This document shows positions 18,151 to 27,000 of a stretch of 64,000 nucleotides of DNA, piece by piece. The stretch lies in contig NZ_JAYGHA010000004.1 of the NCBI RefSeq assembly GCF_034931405.1, positions 167,541-231,540 of the forward strand, written 5' to 3'. The position numbers and the translations under genes were made by a program. This DNA is from RDYJ01 sp034931405. GTDB taxonomy: Bacteria; Cyanobacteriota; Cyanobacteriia; Cyanobacteriales; Nostocaceae. The notes beneath the pieces were generated by a model. That model saw only the letters and a list, made by a program, of their open reading frames with translations. It did no database searches and was not told the origin of the DNA. The stretch's first letter is position 1. Each line of letters opens with the position of its first letter.

Positions 18151-18417
18151 ATGACTATCAAAGAATTACTCTTACAAGAAATTGATAATACTCCCCAGGA
18201 ACTACTAGAGGATCTTTTAAGTTTTTTGCGATCGCTCAAAACAAAACCACAAGCATCCCTAGCTACATACCAGGAACTATTAGAAAGAATTGATTATTTA
18301 GAAGCAATAGTAGGTATCCGTAAAGGATTAGATGAATTTAAGCAAGGGGAAGGAATACCAGCAGAGGAAGCCTTGTCCACCTTGAAAAACAAGTTTAACA
18401 TTCCTCCACACCCATGA
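18151..18417 (+). CDS. Antitoxin of a ParE/RelE-type toxin-antitoxin pair
   Basis: An 88-aa, largely helical protein. It begins MTIKELLLQEIDNTPQELLE, as in short cyanobacterial antitoxins that precede ParE/RelE toxins. The last codons overlap the toxin start by 4 bp (ATGA), the usual coupling of such pairs. The tail (KNKFNIPPHP) may wrap the toxin. Role is inferred from the neighbour. The pair sits between the hcp remnant and its probable regulator. Confidence 0.7.
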   Translation: MTIKELLLQEIDNTPQELLEDLLSFLRSLKTKPQASLATYQELLERIDYLEAIVGIRKGLDEFKQGEGIPAEEALSTLKNKFNIPPHP

Positions 18418-18731
18418 ATTACGAAGTTATTATTCAACCTACTGCTTTTCAAGAAATCGAAACAGCCTATCGTTGGATGTGCGATAATACAAGTCCTGAG
18501 ATAGCAAATAATTGGTATTATCAATTAGAAGATGCTATAGAATCATTAAAGAAATTTCCTAAGCGTTGCAGTATAGCACCAGAAACCAAAGCAATAGGTT
18601 CTGAAGTTCGGCAACTCTGGATTGGAAAACAAAGAAAATATCGAGTTTTATTTGTCGTTGAAGAATATGTTGTTGCTATTATTCATATTCGTCATAGTAG
18701 CCAATCTTATATAGATGAAAACTGGGAATAA
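18414..18731 (+). CDS. ParE/RelE-superfamily toxin
   Basis: A 105-aa protein with the ParE/RelE fold pattern: MNYEVIIQPTAFQEIETAYRW, helix ALLEDAIESLKKFP-like, then RQLWIGKQRKYRVLFVVEE and VAIIHIRHSSQSY with the C-terminal strand ending in a conserved basic/His segment. Members act as mRNA interferases or gyrase poisons, and which applies here is not visible. It overlaps the antitoxin by 4 bp. It appears intact. Confidence 0.82.
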   Translation: MNYEVIIQPTAFQEIETAYRWMCDNTSPEIANNWYYQLEDAIESLKKFPKRCSIAPETKAIGSEVRQLWIGKQRKYRVLFVVEEYVVAIIHIRHSSQSYIDENWE

Positions 18732-18785
18732 GAATAATAGTTCATAAATCAAATAGTATGACTATAAATAAATACACTCTTATTT

Positions 18786-19478
18786 ATGACTCTCACCGAA
18801 AAAGTCCTAGAAGTTAAAAACTTCCTCCAAAAAACACCAATCTTTCAAAACATCATCGATGAACAACTACAAGTAGTCGCTAATATTGCTATTTACCAAA
18901 CTTACAAAAAAACTGAAACCTTATTTTGGGAAGGAGACGAAGCAACGGGATTTTTTATTGTTAAATCTGGGAGAATAAAAGTCTTTAAAGTTGCAAATAA
19001 CGGTAAAGAACAGATTTTACATATCTTTGAAACATCAGAATATTTTGCAGAAGTTCCCGCTTTTGATGGTGGGAAGTTTCCCGCATCCGCAGCAGCAATA
19101 GAAAATTCTGAAGTTCTATTTATCCCCAGAACTACATTTTTCATGGTTTTACAACAACATCCCACTTTAGCGATCGCCATGCTGGGAACTTTTGCGCGAC
19201 ATCTGCGACATTTAACCCACTTGGTTGATAGTCTTTCTTTTCAGGAAGTACCAGAAAGATTGACCAATTATTTGTTAAAGTTAAGTCAGCGCCATGATAA
19301 TATTAATGTAATAAAATTAGATTTACCCAAAACTCAATTAGCTGCTTTATTAGGTACTGTTCCCGAAACCCTTTCTCGTGCTTTTTATAAATTAAGTCAA
19401 GAGGGAAAAATTGAAGTGAACGGGACAAAAATTACATTATCTGATGAAATACTTACATCCAGGAATAACTTAATTTAA
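18786..19478 (+). CDS. Crp/Fnr-family transcriptional regulator (HcpR-like)
   Basis: A 230-aa regulator. The N-terminal cyclic-nucleotide-binding-like sensor domain covers about 20-130 (GDEATGFFIVKSGRIKVFK). The dimer helix is near 125-150. The C-terminal HTH is around 170-215 with LPKTQLAALLGTVPETLSRAF. There is no N-terminal cysteine cluster, so it is not an FNR-type iron-sulfur sensor. The divergent position relative to hcp and the TTGA-N6-TCAA site suggest it once controlled hcp in response to nitrosative stress. That link is inference. Confidence 0.82.
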   Translation: MTLTEKVLEVKNFLQKTPIFQNIIDEQLQVVANIAIYQTYKKTETLFWEGDEATGFFIVKSGRIKVFKVANNGKEQILHIFETSEYFAEVPAFDGGKFPASAAAIENSEVLFIPRTTFFMVLQQHPTLAIAMLGTFARHLRHLTHLVDSLSFQEVPERLTNYLLKLSQRHDNINVIKLDLPKTQLAALLGTVPETLSRAFYKLSQEGKIEVNGTKITLSDEILTSRNNLI

Positions 19479-19680
19479 ATATAAAAATCCCTTGGATTAT
19501 ACCTAAATCATACCACAAAAAATTAGTATGTCAATATCAATGGCTGAAAAAACCTATTTTCGTAGAATTATTGATAATGTTCTCAATAATCTTGAGAATA
19601 GGGGCTAGTTATTGAGAAAAAAAGGTAGTTGTACAATTTTGGAGAAATGGAGATTTGAAAAACTTATGAGTAACAAACCG

Positions 19681-19706
19681 CAGAGACGCAGAGGACGCAG
19701 AGAAAT
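19681..19706. repeat. CGCAGAGACGCAGAGG-type repeat
   Basis: Short dispersed repeat built from CGCAGAG units. The same motif occurs inverted near 30200-30230, inside the element that broke vapC. The surrounding ORF of about 70 codons (19612-19824) is not a credible gene. Confidence 0.6.
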
Positions 19707-19733
19707 AAGAGTTTCTGTTTTTCCCTGCACCTG

Positions 19734-20636
19734 TCATCTGTCATCTGTAATCTGTAACTTGTACTGTTTCCATTTCTCCTGTTGTCGCACCCTTTTCTCC
19801 TCCGTCAAACTATCAACACAGTGAGGACAAGAAATACCTTCTTCATACCCAGGAGAAGATTTATTAGCGTCGGAAATGGGATGACCACAACCGAAACATA
19901 ACTCATAACTTCCTGCTTCCAAACCGTGACGCACCGCAACCCGTTCATCAAAAACAAAACATTCCCCTTCCCACAAACTTTCTTCTTTGGGAACTTCCTC
20001 TAAATATTTAAGAATACCGCCTTTGAGATGATAAACTTCCTCAAAGCCTTGAGCCAACATATAAGATGAAGCTTTTTCGCATCTAATCCCACCAGTACAA
20101 AATAAAGCAACTTTTTTGTGTTTATTCGGGTCTAGATTTTTACTAATGTATTCAGGAAATTCTCGGAAAATCTGTGTTTGGGGATTTTCTGCTCTTTGGA
20201 AAGTACCAATACTTACTTCATAATCATTGCGGGTATCAATTACTGTCACCTCTGGATCGGAAATCAAATCATTCCATTCTTTTGGTGTAACGTAATTTCC
20301 CACCTGTTCATTTGGGTCAACTTCCGGTATTCCCAATGTGACAATTTCTCGTTTTAACCGCACTTTCATCTTTTCAAAAGGCGGTGTTTCTGTGTAAGAT
20401 TCTTTATGCTCTAAGTCTGCTAACCGCGCATCACTACGCAGAAACTCTAAAACCGCATCAATCGCTGAACGAGAACCCGCAATAGTCCCGTTAACGCCTT
20501 CTTTTGCTAGTAAAATCGTTCCCTTAATACCTTGTTCCTGACAAAATGATAACAACGTTGCTTGCAGTTCTATATAATCGGGTAAGCTGACAAATTTATA
20601 CAGCGCAGCTACAACTACAATATTTTCTTGGTTCAT
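19734..20636 (-). CDS. trhO: tRNA uridine(34) hydroxylase, rhodanese family
   Basis: TrhO (YceA) makes 5-hydroxyuridine at wobble position 34 of some tRNAs using molecular oxygen. The open frame begins at 20654, but the second methionine (20634-20636, MNQENIVVVAALYKF) matches the family N-terminus better, giving 300 aa. An N-terminal acylphosphatase-like domain precedes the rhodanese domain, whose active cysteine (Cys180) lies in CTGGIRCEKAS. The C-terminus carries a Cys-rich segment (CFGCGHP, CPHC), usual in this family. A tRNA gene lies immediately upstream on the opposite strand. Confidence 0.9.
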   Translation of the reverse strand: MNQENIVVVAALYKFVSLPDYIELQATLLSFCQEQGIKGTILLAKEGVNGTIAGSRSAIDAVLEFLRSDARLADLEHKESYTETPPFEKMKVRLKREIVTLGIPEVDPNEQVGNYVTPKEWNDLISDPEVTVIDTRNDYEVSIGTFQRAENPQTQIFREFPEYISKNLDPNKHKKVALFCTGGIRCEKASSYMLAQGFEEVYHLKGGILKYLEEVPKEESLWEGECFVFDERVAVRHGLEAGSYELCFGCGHPISDANKSSPGYEEGISCPHCVDSLTEEKRVRQQEKWKQYKLQITDDR

Positions 20637-20691
20637 CTGTTTACAAAAAAACAATAAGAGAGTAATATATTTTTGATTTTGACCTAAAAAT

Positions 20692-20764
20692 GGGGGTTTA
20701 GCTCAGTTGGTAGAGCGCCTGCTTTGCAAGCAGGATGTCAGCGGTTCGAGTCCGCTAACCTCCA
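20692..20764 (+). tRNA. tRNA-Ala (UGC)
   Basis: A 73-nt cloverleaf. The acceptor stem GGGGGTT pairs with AACCTCC with one G-U pair. The D arm is GCTCAGTTGGTAGAGC. The anticodon stem CCTGC/GCAGG holds loop TTTGCAA with anticodon TGC. The T arm contains GGTTCGAGTCC. The 3' CCA is not encoded. The family is tRNA-Ala by anticodon and by the alanine-type sequence. Confidence 0.97.
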
Positions 20765-20774
20765 TTTATTTATT

Positions 20775-21407
20775 CTAATTGTGCTTAAATACAACTGATA
20801 GGTTATTTGCTGGCATTTGGTAGGTTTTTAGCAGAGTCAGATTTTCAGCTTTTGCTGCTGTGATCACATCTTCTAAATTACGCACTCCCCACTCTGGGTT
20901 TTGTAATTGTAACGACTCATCAAAAGCTAAGTTACTAGGTGCGGTATGTTCGCCGTTTTGTTTATAGGGACCATATAAATAAAGAATACCACCAGGGGGA
21001 AGAATCCGTCCAGCCCCAGCCATCAGTCCTAGACAGGCTGACCAAGGGGAAATATGAATCATGTTAATGTTAACAATAGCAATAATTGGTGAGTCTGTTA
21101 ATTTGTCTTTCTCCACTGGCCAAACTGGTAACTGAGCATCTAAATCTAAAGGTGGGTAAAGATAATCACTTTTAAATTCTGCTGTCCAAGCCGTGATACT
21201 TTCTCTTAATAAAGGGTTTGGGTCAGAAGGTAGCCATTTTCGCGGTGCTAGATGAGGTGCAAAAAATACCGCGTGTTCTCCTGTGCCACTGGCTATTTCT
21301 AAGATAGTACCATTTATGGGTAATACTTGTAAAAGTACCTCTAAAATAGCTTCGCGGTTGCGTTGTGTTGCTGGTGCGAACTGTTTTTGATCTGGGGTTA
21401 TGTTCAT
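20775..21407 (-). CDS. DUF938 SAM-dependent methyltransferase-like protein
   Basis: A 210-aa protein with a class-I methyltransferase fold. Motif I is LEIASGTGEHAVFFA at about 36-50, and the N-terminus RNREAILEVLLQVLP is typical of DUF938. Substrate is unknown. It is followed on the plus strand by the tRNA-Ala gene. Three copies of ACGCAGATAA stand just upstream (21425-21451). Confidence 0.82.
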   Translation of the reverse strand: MNITPDQKQFAPATQRNREAILEVLLQVLPINGTILEIASGTGEHAVFFAPHLAPRKWLPSDPNPLLRESITAWTAEFKSDYLYPPLDLDAQLPVWPVEKDKLTDSPIIAIVNINMIHISPWSACLGLMAGAGRILPPGGILYLYGPYKQNGEHTAPSNLAFDESLQLQNPEWGVRNLEDVITAAKAENLTLLKTYQMPANNLSVVFKHN

Positions 21408-21424
21408 ATTTTTGAGGTTTTAGA

Positions 21425-21451
21425 GAACGCAGATAAACGCAGATAAACGCA
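21425..21451. repeat. Three ACGCAGATAA units
   Basis: A 10-bp unit repeated about three times in the divergent spacer between the DUF938 and acyltransferase genes. Confidence 0.75.
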
Positions 21452-21527
21452 GATAATTTCAGGAGTTTTATTTTTTGTAGTTTTACATATTTTTGCATAA
21501 TATTCACATAAAATTAGTATAAGTGCG

Positions 21528-23009
21528 ATGCCTTTAGCAAGCGCAGCTATCGTTTTTTATTTCCATGAACATAGGAGCAAAAAATTGCCTAAGTCTATTC
21601 ATTCTACTCAACCACCTTTAAAATTTATTCCCCCAAATTTTCAACCTTGGGTACTCAAGCTTATGTCTTGGTTTCTCCCTTTTGTTATGCGGGTAAGAAC
21701 TAGACCTTGGCTACCTGCGGGTATTGTGAAAATAGAAGCTAAAAATGCGGAAGTATTAGCTAAATTATATCATGAATTTCAAGCGGGTAAAATTCGTTTT
21801 TTAATCGCTTTTCGTCATCCAGAAGTGGAAGATCCACTTTCGATGCTATATTTACTTTCTCGTATTGTTCCCCAGGTAGCAAGGGAAAAAGGCATTTCTT
21901 TACAATACCCAGTGCATAGTCATTTTATGTATGAAAGAGGGATGACATTATGGGCAGGAAAATGGTTAGGATGGTTATTTTCTCGTGCTGGGGGTGTACC
22001 TGTGCGTCGGGGGAGAAAGGTTGATAGAAATGCAATTCAAATGGCACGGAATTTATTTGCAAATGCAAAAATGCCGATCGCGATCGCTCCTGAAGGTGGT
22101 ACAAATGGTCATAGTGGTGTTGTCAGTCCTTTAGAACCAGGTGTAGCACAGTTGGGTTTTTGGTGTGTGGAAGATTTACACAAAGCCAACCGTGAAGAAA
22201 CTGTTTTTATTATCCCGATTGCTATTAAATATAGTTATGTTAACCCACCTTGGCAAAAAATAGATTGGCTGTTATCTAAATTAGAAGCTGATAGCGGTTT
22301 AGGAGTTGCGGAAATTAGTCAAACAGGTAAGAAACAGGAAGAGATTTTATATCAGCGAATTTTGCATTTAGCTGCATATTTAATTACGGAAATGGAAGAA
22401 TTTTATCGTCGTTTCCATCATCGAGACTTACCAGAAATAACTCCAGCAATTACTTCTGAGGATACAGCTAAACCTAATGAGATATTAATTACTAGATTAC
22501 ATCGGTTGATGGATACGGCGTTACAAATTACAGAACAATATTTTAATGTTCAACCCCAAGGTAATTTTATTGATAGATGTCGGCGTTTAGAAGAAGCGGG
22601 TTGGAATTATATTTATCGGGATGATATAGCTGATATCAACAGTTTACCACCTTTGAAACGGGGTCTAGCTGACTGGGTGGCAGAAGAAGCAGATTTGAAA
22701 ATGCAACATATCCGAATAGCAGAAAGTTTTGTAGCAGTAACAGCTAATTATATTCAAGAAAAACCCACGGCTGATAGATTTGCAGAAACGACTTTATTAA
22801 TGTTTGATATGTTGTCTAGAATTAAAGATTCGACTTTACCAGGAAGGCCGCGTTTAGGTTTAAAACAATCAACGATTATTATTGGTAAACCGATTTCTGT
22901 AACAGAAAGATGGCAGATTTCTCAGGGAAATAAACAGGCTTCTAGAAAGGGTGTGAATGATTTAACAAAGGATTTACAGATGGCTTTGGAGGAATTAATT
23001 AAGGATTAG
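21528..23009 (+). CDS. PlsC-like glycerol-phosphate acyltransferase-family protein
   Basis: A 493-aa protein with an LPLAT acyltransferase domain in the N-terminal half. The catalytic H(X4)D motif is His97-Pro-Glu-Val-Glu-Asp102, and the substrate-phosphate motif is APEGGT at 187-192 (equivalent of FPEGTR). It may acylate lysophosphatidate or another lipid. The C-terminal 250 residues (IPEITPAITSEDTAKPNE region onward) are unlike short PlsC enzymes and belong to a long cyanobacterial variety. A hydrophobic patch near 40-55 suggests membrane association. Confidence 0.75.
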   Translation: MPLASAAIVFYFHEHRSKKLPKSIHSTQPPLKFIPPNFQPWVLKLMSWFLPFVMRVRTRPWLPAGIVKIEAKNAEVLAKLYHEFQAGKIRFLIAFRHPEVEDPLSMLYLLSRIVPQVAREKGISLQYPVHSHFMYERGMTLWAGKWLGWLFSRAGGVPVRRGRKVDRNAIQMARNLFANAKMPIAIAPEGGTNGHSGVVSPLEPGVAQLGFWCVEDLHKANREETVFIIPIAIKYSYVNPPWQKIDWLLSKLEADSGLGVAEISQTGKKQEEILYQRILHLAAYLITEMEEFYRRFHHRDLPEITPAITSEDTAKPNEILITRLHRLMDTALQITEQYFNVQPQGNFIDRCRRLEEAGWNYIYRDDIADINSLPPLKRGLADWVAEEADLKMQHIRIAESFVAVTANYIQEKPTADRFAETTLLMFDMLSRIKDSTLPGRPRLGLKQSTIIIGKPISVTERWQISQGNKQASRKGVNDLTKDLQMALEELIKD

Positions 23010-23362
23010 TTACATCCAGTAGCGTCAAGAGATTTAACAGCGTTTTTACACCACCTTAGCCTATCAGGATAATAGTTTTAGAAACTTTCTGGCGAACCTC
23101 AAATTTACTTATTGCTCAGATAGAATTGCTACAAGAATAGGATTCAATACTGTTTGCTTAAGAGTTTTCGTAGGTTGGGTTGACGTTAGGAAACCCAACA
23201 TATTTATAACTTACGTAAGTTTCACGAAATATCTATTGTAGGGTGCGTCAGAAAAATTCTCTACTTCTGCTTCCCGTGCTTTGCTGCAAAATGCTATATA
23301 AGGCAGAAATCACCAGACAGTTAAAAATTACAATCTGTCTAGTGCCTTTTGCCTTCTAAATC
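23010..23362. other. Spacer with dispersed palindromes, no gene
   Basis: The stretch contains an inverted repeat GTTGGGTT (23174-23181) and AACCCAAC (23192-23199), a motif widespread in cyanobacterial genomes, and the common string TAGGGTGCGTCAG near 23239. A hairpin at 23311-23344 follows the DUF3134 gene and may terminate it. I see no coding sequence. Confidence 0.6.
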
Positions 23363-23593
23363 TTACTCTTCTAAATCTAAATCTGAGTCATCATCATCAT
23401 TATCATAAGTGATATCATCGAGGTCTATAATCTCGGAAATTTCTTCTACTTCCTTGAGAAGGTCAGACTCTAAAGGTTCACGAGCGATTAAACGACCAGT
23501 AGCCTTGAGCCATTCCAGCAGCACAAATTCATTACTTGTGCGAATTACTGGGGCCCTTTGGTTACGAGGTTGTTCATGCAATGGTCCGTTCAT
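23363..23593 (-). CDS. DUF3134 family protein
   Basis: A 76-aa cyanobacteria-specific protein of unknown function. The core EQPRNQRAPVIRTSNEF followed by LLEWLKATGRLIARE is the DUF3134 pattern. The C-terminus is a very acidic tail (DDITYDNDDDDSDLDLEE). It is soluble and has no signal. It is transcribed away from nrdJ. Confidence 0.8.
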   Translation of the reverse strand: MNGPLHEQPRNQRAPVIRTSNEFVLLEWLKATGRLIAREPLESDLLKEVEEISEIIDLDDITYDNDDDDSDLDLEE

Positions 23594-24009
23594 AAAAAAA
23601 TTCTCTTTGAATGGGGAAAAAACTAGATTAACTCAAAAACTTGCCAGAAAAATTTTCTTCAGTTCTGACAATGTTTCTAAATTGGTATGTTCTGGTGACA
23701 TTGAATACAAAGATAAGAAACTGCATTTCATCTCTTAATGTATTGCCTGAAACTTTTGATTGTATACCTTGGAATTTAATTTATTGTCAGGGAGGTTTCC
23801 TTTTTAAATAAGCTTTTTTGATAAAAATGATAGATAAAACGTTGAGAATTTACAACCCTGGCGCACAGTCAGGGTTTTATACTGAAACTAAAAAAGTTAA
23901 AATTTACACAGAATTAGATATAGCGCAAAGTGGCAAAATTATCAATCTTCCATCCTCTAACTACTTGGCGTTATAGTCTTAATTTGTTAGTCAGCAACAA
24001 GACCTAATT
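23594..24009. promoter_or_regulatory. Upstream region of nrdJ, partly duplicated at 42 kb
   Basis: No gene. The last ~125 bases, including GCGCAAAGTGGCAAAA, CAATCTTCCAT and CAGCAACAAGACC just before the ATG, have a recognisable diverged copy upstream of the nrdJ fragment at 42277-42399. That conservation marks the likely promoter/leader. I looked for a cobalamin riboswitch and did not see one. Confidence 0.45.
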
Positions 24010-27000
24010 ATGGTTCGAGAACTTGAGCGCAAACGTCAGGGTGCAACGTTTCCAGAATCTGCTCCAGCAGCCAATCCTGTATTTTTTAGAACCTACAGCC
24101 GCCGTACAGAGGCAGGTTTAAGGGAAAGTTATGATCAGGTGTGCGATCGCACTCTTAAAGGCTTAGTTGAATTAGGCAAACTCACCCCCGAAGAAGCTGC
24201 CCTTTTAGACAAAATGCAGCGCAACATGAAATCCCTACCCAGTGGTCGCTGGATGTGGGTTGGTGGCACAGACTGGTTAACCAAACCCAAAAACTTCTCC
24301 GGCGCTTATAACTGCACCTCTACCAACTTGGTAGACTGGAAAGCCTTCGGTTTAATGATGGACTTGGCCATGATGGGCTGTGGTACAGGTGCTATCATCG
24401 AACCACAGTATATTAATCAACTGCCATCTATCCGTAATCGCCTAAATATCACCATCACAGGTGAAATTGGCAGCACTCCTAAAGAACAGCGTCGTGAATT
24501 TACACAAACCGATATAGAAGCTAACACCGCGACTATCCACGTTGGAGACAGTCGGGAAGGTTGGGTAAAATCCTATCAAACCCTTTTAGAACTTTCCAGC
24601 GATGAACGCTTTACAGGTGATGTGGAAGTCATTGTTGATATTAGCGACGTGCGCCAATCTGGGGAAACCCTCAAAGGCTTTGGCGGTATGGCTAACCCTG
24701 TAAAATTACCGGGATTGTATCAGCGTTGTGCCTCTATTCTCAATAAGGCTTTAGGTAGACAATTAAATTCAGTTGAATGCTGTTTGTTAATTGATGAAGC
24801 GGCTGTAACAATTGTTGCTGGCAATATTCGTCGCTGTCTTCCTGAAGATGCCCTAGTGCATACCTCCAAAGGCCTTGTACCTATTCGTGATGTGCAAGTG
24901 GGTGATTTAGTACAAACTCCTTTAGGATTTCGTCGAGTAGTTGATAAATTCGACCAAGGATTTCAGGATGTCTACGAAATTGAAACTAATGCAACTTACC
25001 CTAGAGCAACTTTAAACCACAGACAAGCAGTTTTATTAGATGCTAAAGGTGAAATTAACTGGAAATCAGTTGCAAGTCTAGGGGAAGGCGATCGCCTGCT
25101 TCATAACACACAAATTTTACCTGGTACAGTTACCCATCTTCCTTCTGACTTTACAGAATCTAGGCCTTCCCAAAGCCGAACAAGCAAGGATTTGATTGTT
25201 CCTGAACTCACATCTGAAGTAGCTTGGCTAATTGGATTGACTCACGGTGATGGCTATGTTGCCCTTGGTCGTAATAAGCATGATAAGCCCTATGGCCGTG
25301 TTGAATGGTCAATGAATAGCTTACAGATTGACCAAACAGCAAGAATTCAAGCCAAAATAGATTCTGCTTTAGCTTTATTTGGATTAACTGCTACTCACAG
25401 CATTACCAAAGGTGAAAATACTGCCAAGTCAATTTGTTCTTCCATCCGACTGGCTGAATACTTCCATAGCTACATTAAACAGCCTAATGTTCCCTTGGTA
25501 ATTCCTAGTTTTATTTTGCAAGGTTCAGTAGATATTAGGGCTGCTTACTTAGCTGGATTAATGGACAGTGATGGAGCAGTAAATAATCGGCCTCCCTATC
25601 TAGTTACATCAGTTTATCGCTCGTTTATTAGACAAGTTGGTGCTGTTTTATCTAGCTTAGGCATTGCTGCTAGAACAACTACTACCCGTCCTGAAAAGCA
25701 GGAATGGCAAGTTAAGTACAGCCTGACAATACCAGCCCTTAAACAGTCTTATAACGCCCTAATTGCGCCCCATTCAGTGAAGGGAGAACTGCGTCAGGGA
25801 CTCAAAATGTATGGTTTTACTGTTCCTGGTGCAATTATGCGCGAGGCTTATACCTACAGCGAAATGCGAGAAATGGGCTTCCAAGGTTCTCGCACCGTTG
25901 ATGCCAATTATGAACGCTATATCGCTGAAGCTGATATCTCACTAGATATTCCTGTCACAGTCAAAGGTTTAGGCAGTTACGATCATGTTCAAACTTATGA
26001 CATTGAAGTGGAAGAAGCCCATTGTTTTTACTGCGACGGTTATCTGACGCATAATTCAGCGGGTATGCGTCAATTCGTTGCAGAAGATCAACAAGGAGCA
26101 ATAGCAAAAGATAACCTATGGCAACAAGACGCTGAAGGCAACTGGCGTATAGATCCAGAACGTGATTCTTTGCGAATGGCCAACCATACAAGGGTATTTC
26201 ACCGCAAACCAACCTTAGAAGAATCCATTGCAGCCGTTCAAAAGCAATATTATAGCGGTGAAGGTGCAATTCAATGGGCAGGTGAAGCTGTCGCTAGAGC
26301 GAACATTGATTTACTAACTACACCAGAACTGAAGACTGAGTTTCTGCAAGCTTACGAGCAAGGAAAAGCCAAAGAATGGATACAAGAACATCACCCAGAA
26401 ATTGATGCTCAAGAATTAGAACATCGTTTGGGTAGATATGGTTTAAATCCTTGTCATGCAGGTGATACCTTAGTATCTACTAATCAGGGATTAGTACCTA
26501 TTAAAGATTTAGTTGGTAAACCATTTCAAGCTTTAGTTGACTTGCGTTCTGTAGGATTAGATGGAGTCAAATTAACTGATGCGATCGCCTTTCCCACAGG
26601 AGTACAAACAACTTATATAATTACCCTAGCAAATGGCCAGCAAATGAGATGTACTGCTGACCATCAACATTTTACCAATCACGGATGGGTAGCAACAAAA
26701 GATTTAACATCTGAGCATCATATCTATATCCAAAAAGGTGCAGGATCTTTTGGTGAGGGTACAATCACCGTTGAACAAGCGCAAATGCTGGGGTGGTGGT
26801 ATGGAGACGGTTATAATGTCATCATCAAACCACAAAAACATGGTAGAAAAGAATCTCACTTTGCTAAAGGCTTTGTTTTCAATCCACAAGAATATGATTA
26901 TGCTTACCCAGTAGTCGGTGGAGCAATCAAATCTATTACTGGCGTAGAATATGTCAGAAACCTCCACAAAGGAGTATATGAGTTTAGAACTCAATCACCT

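Noticed and set aside
19612..19824. 70-codon plus-strand ORF
   Set aside because: It runs through a dispersed CGCAGAG repeat and into the end of trhO on the other strand; composition is not protein-like.
23594..24009. Cobalamin riboswitch upstream of the B12-dependent nrdJ
   Set aside because: I looked for the conserved B12-box and surrounding stems and saw none; the region is AT-rich with no strong fold evident by eye.
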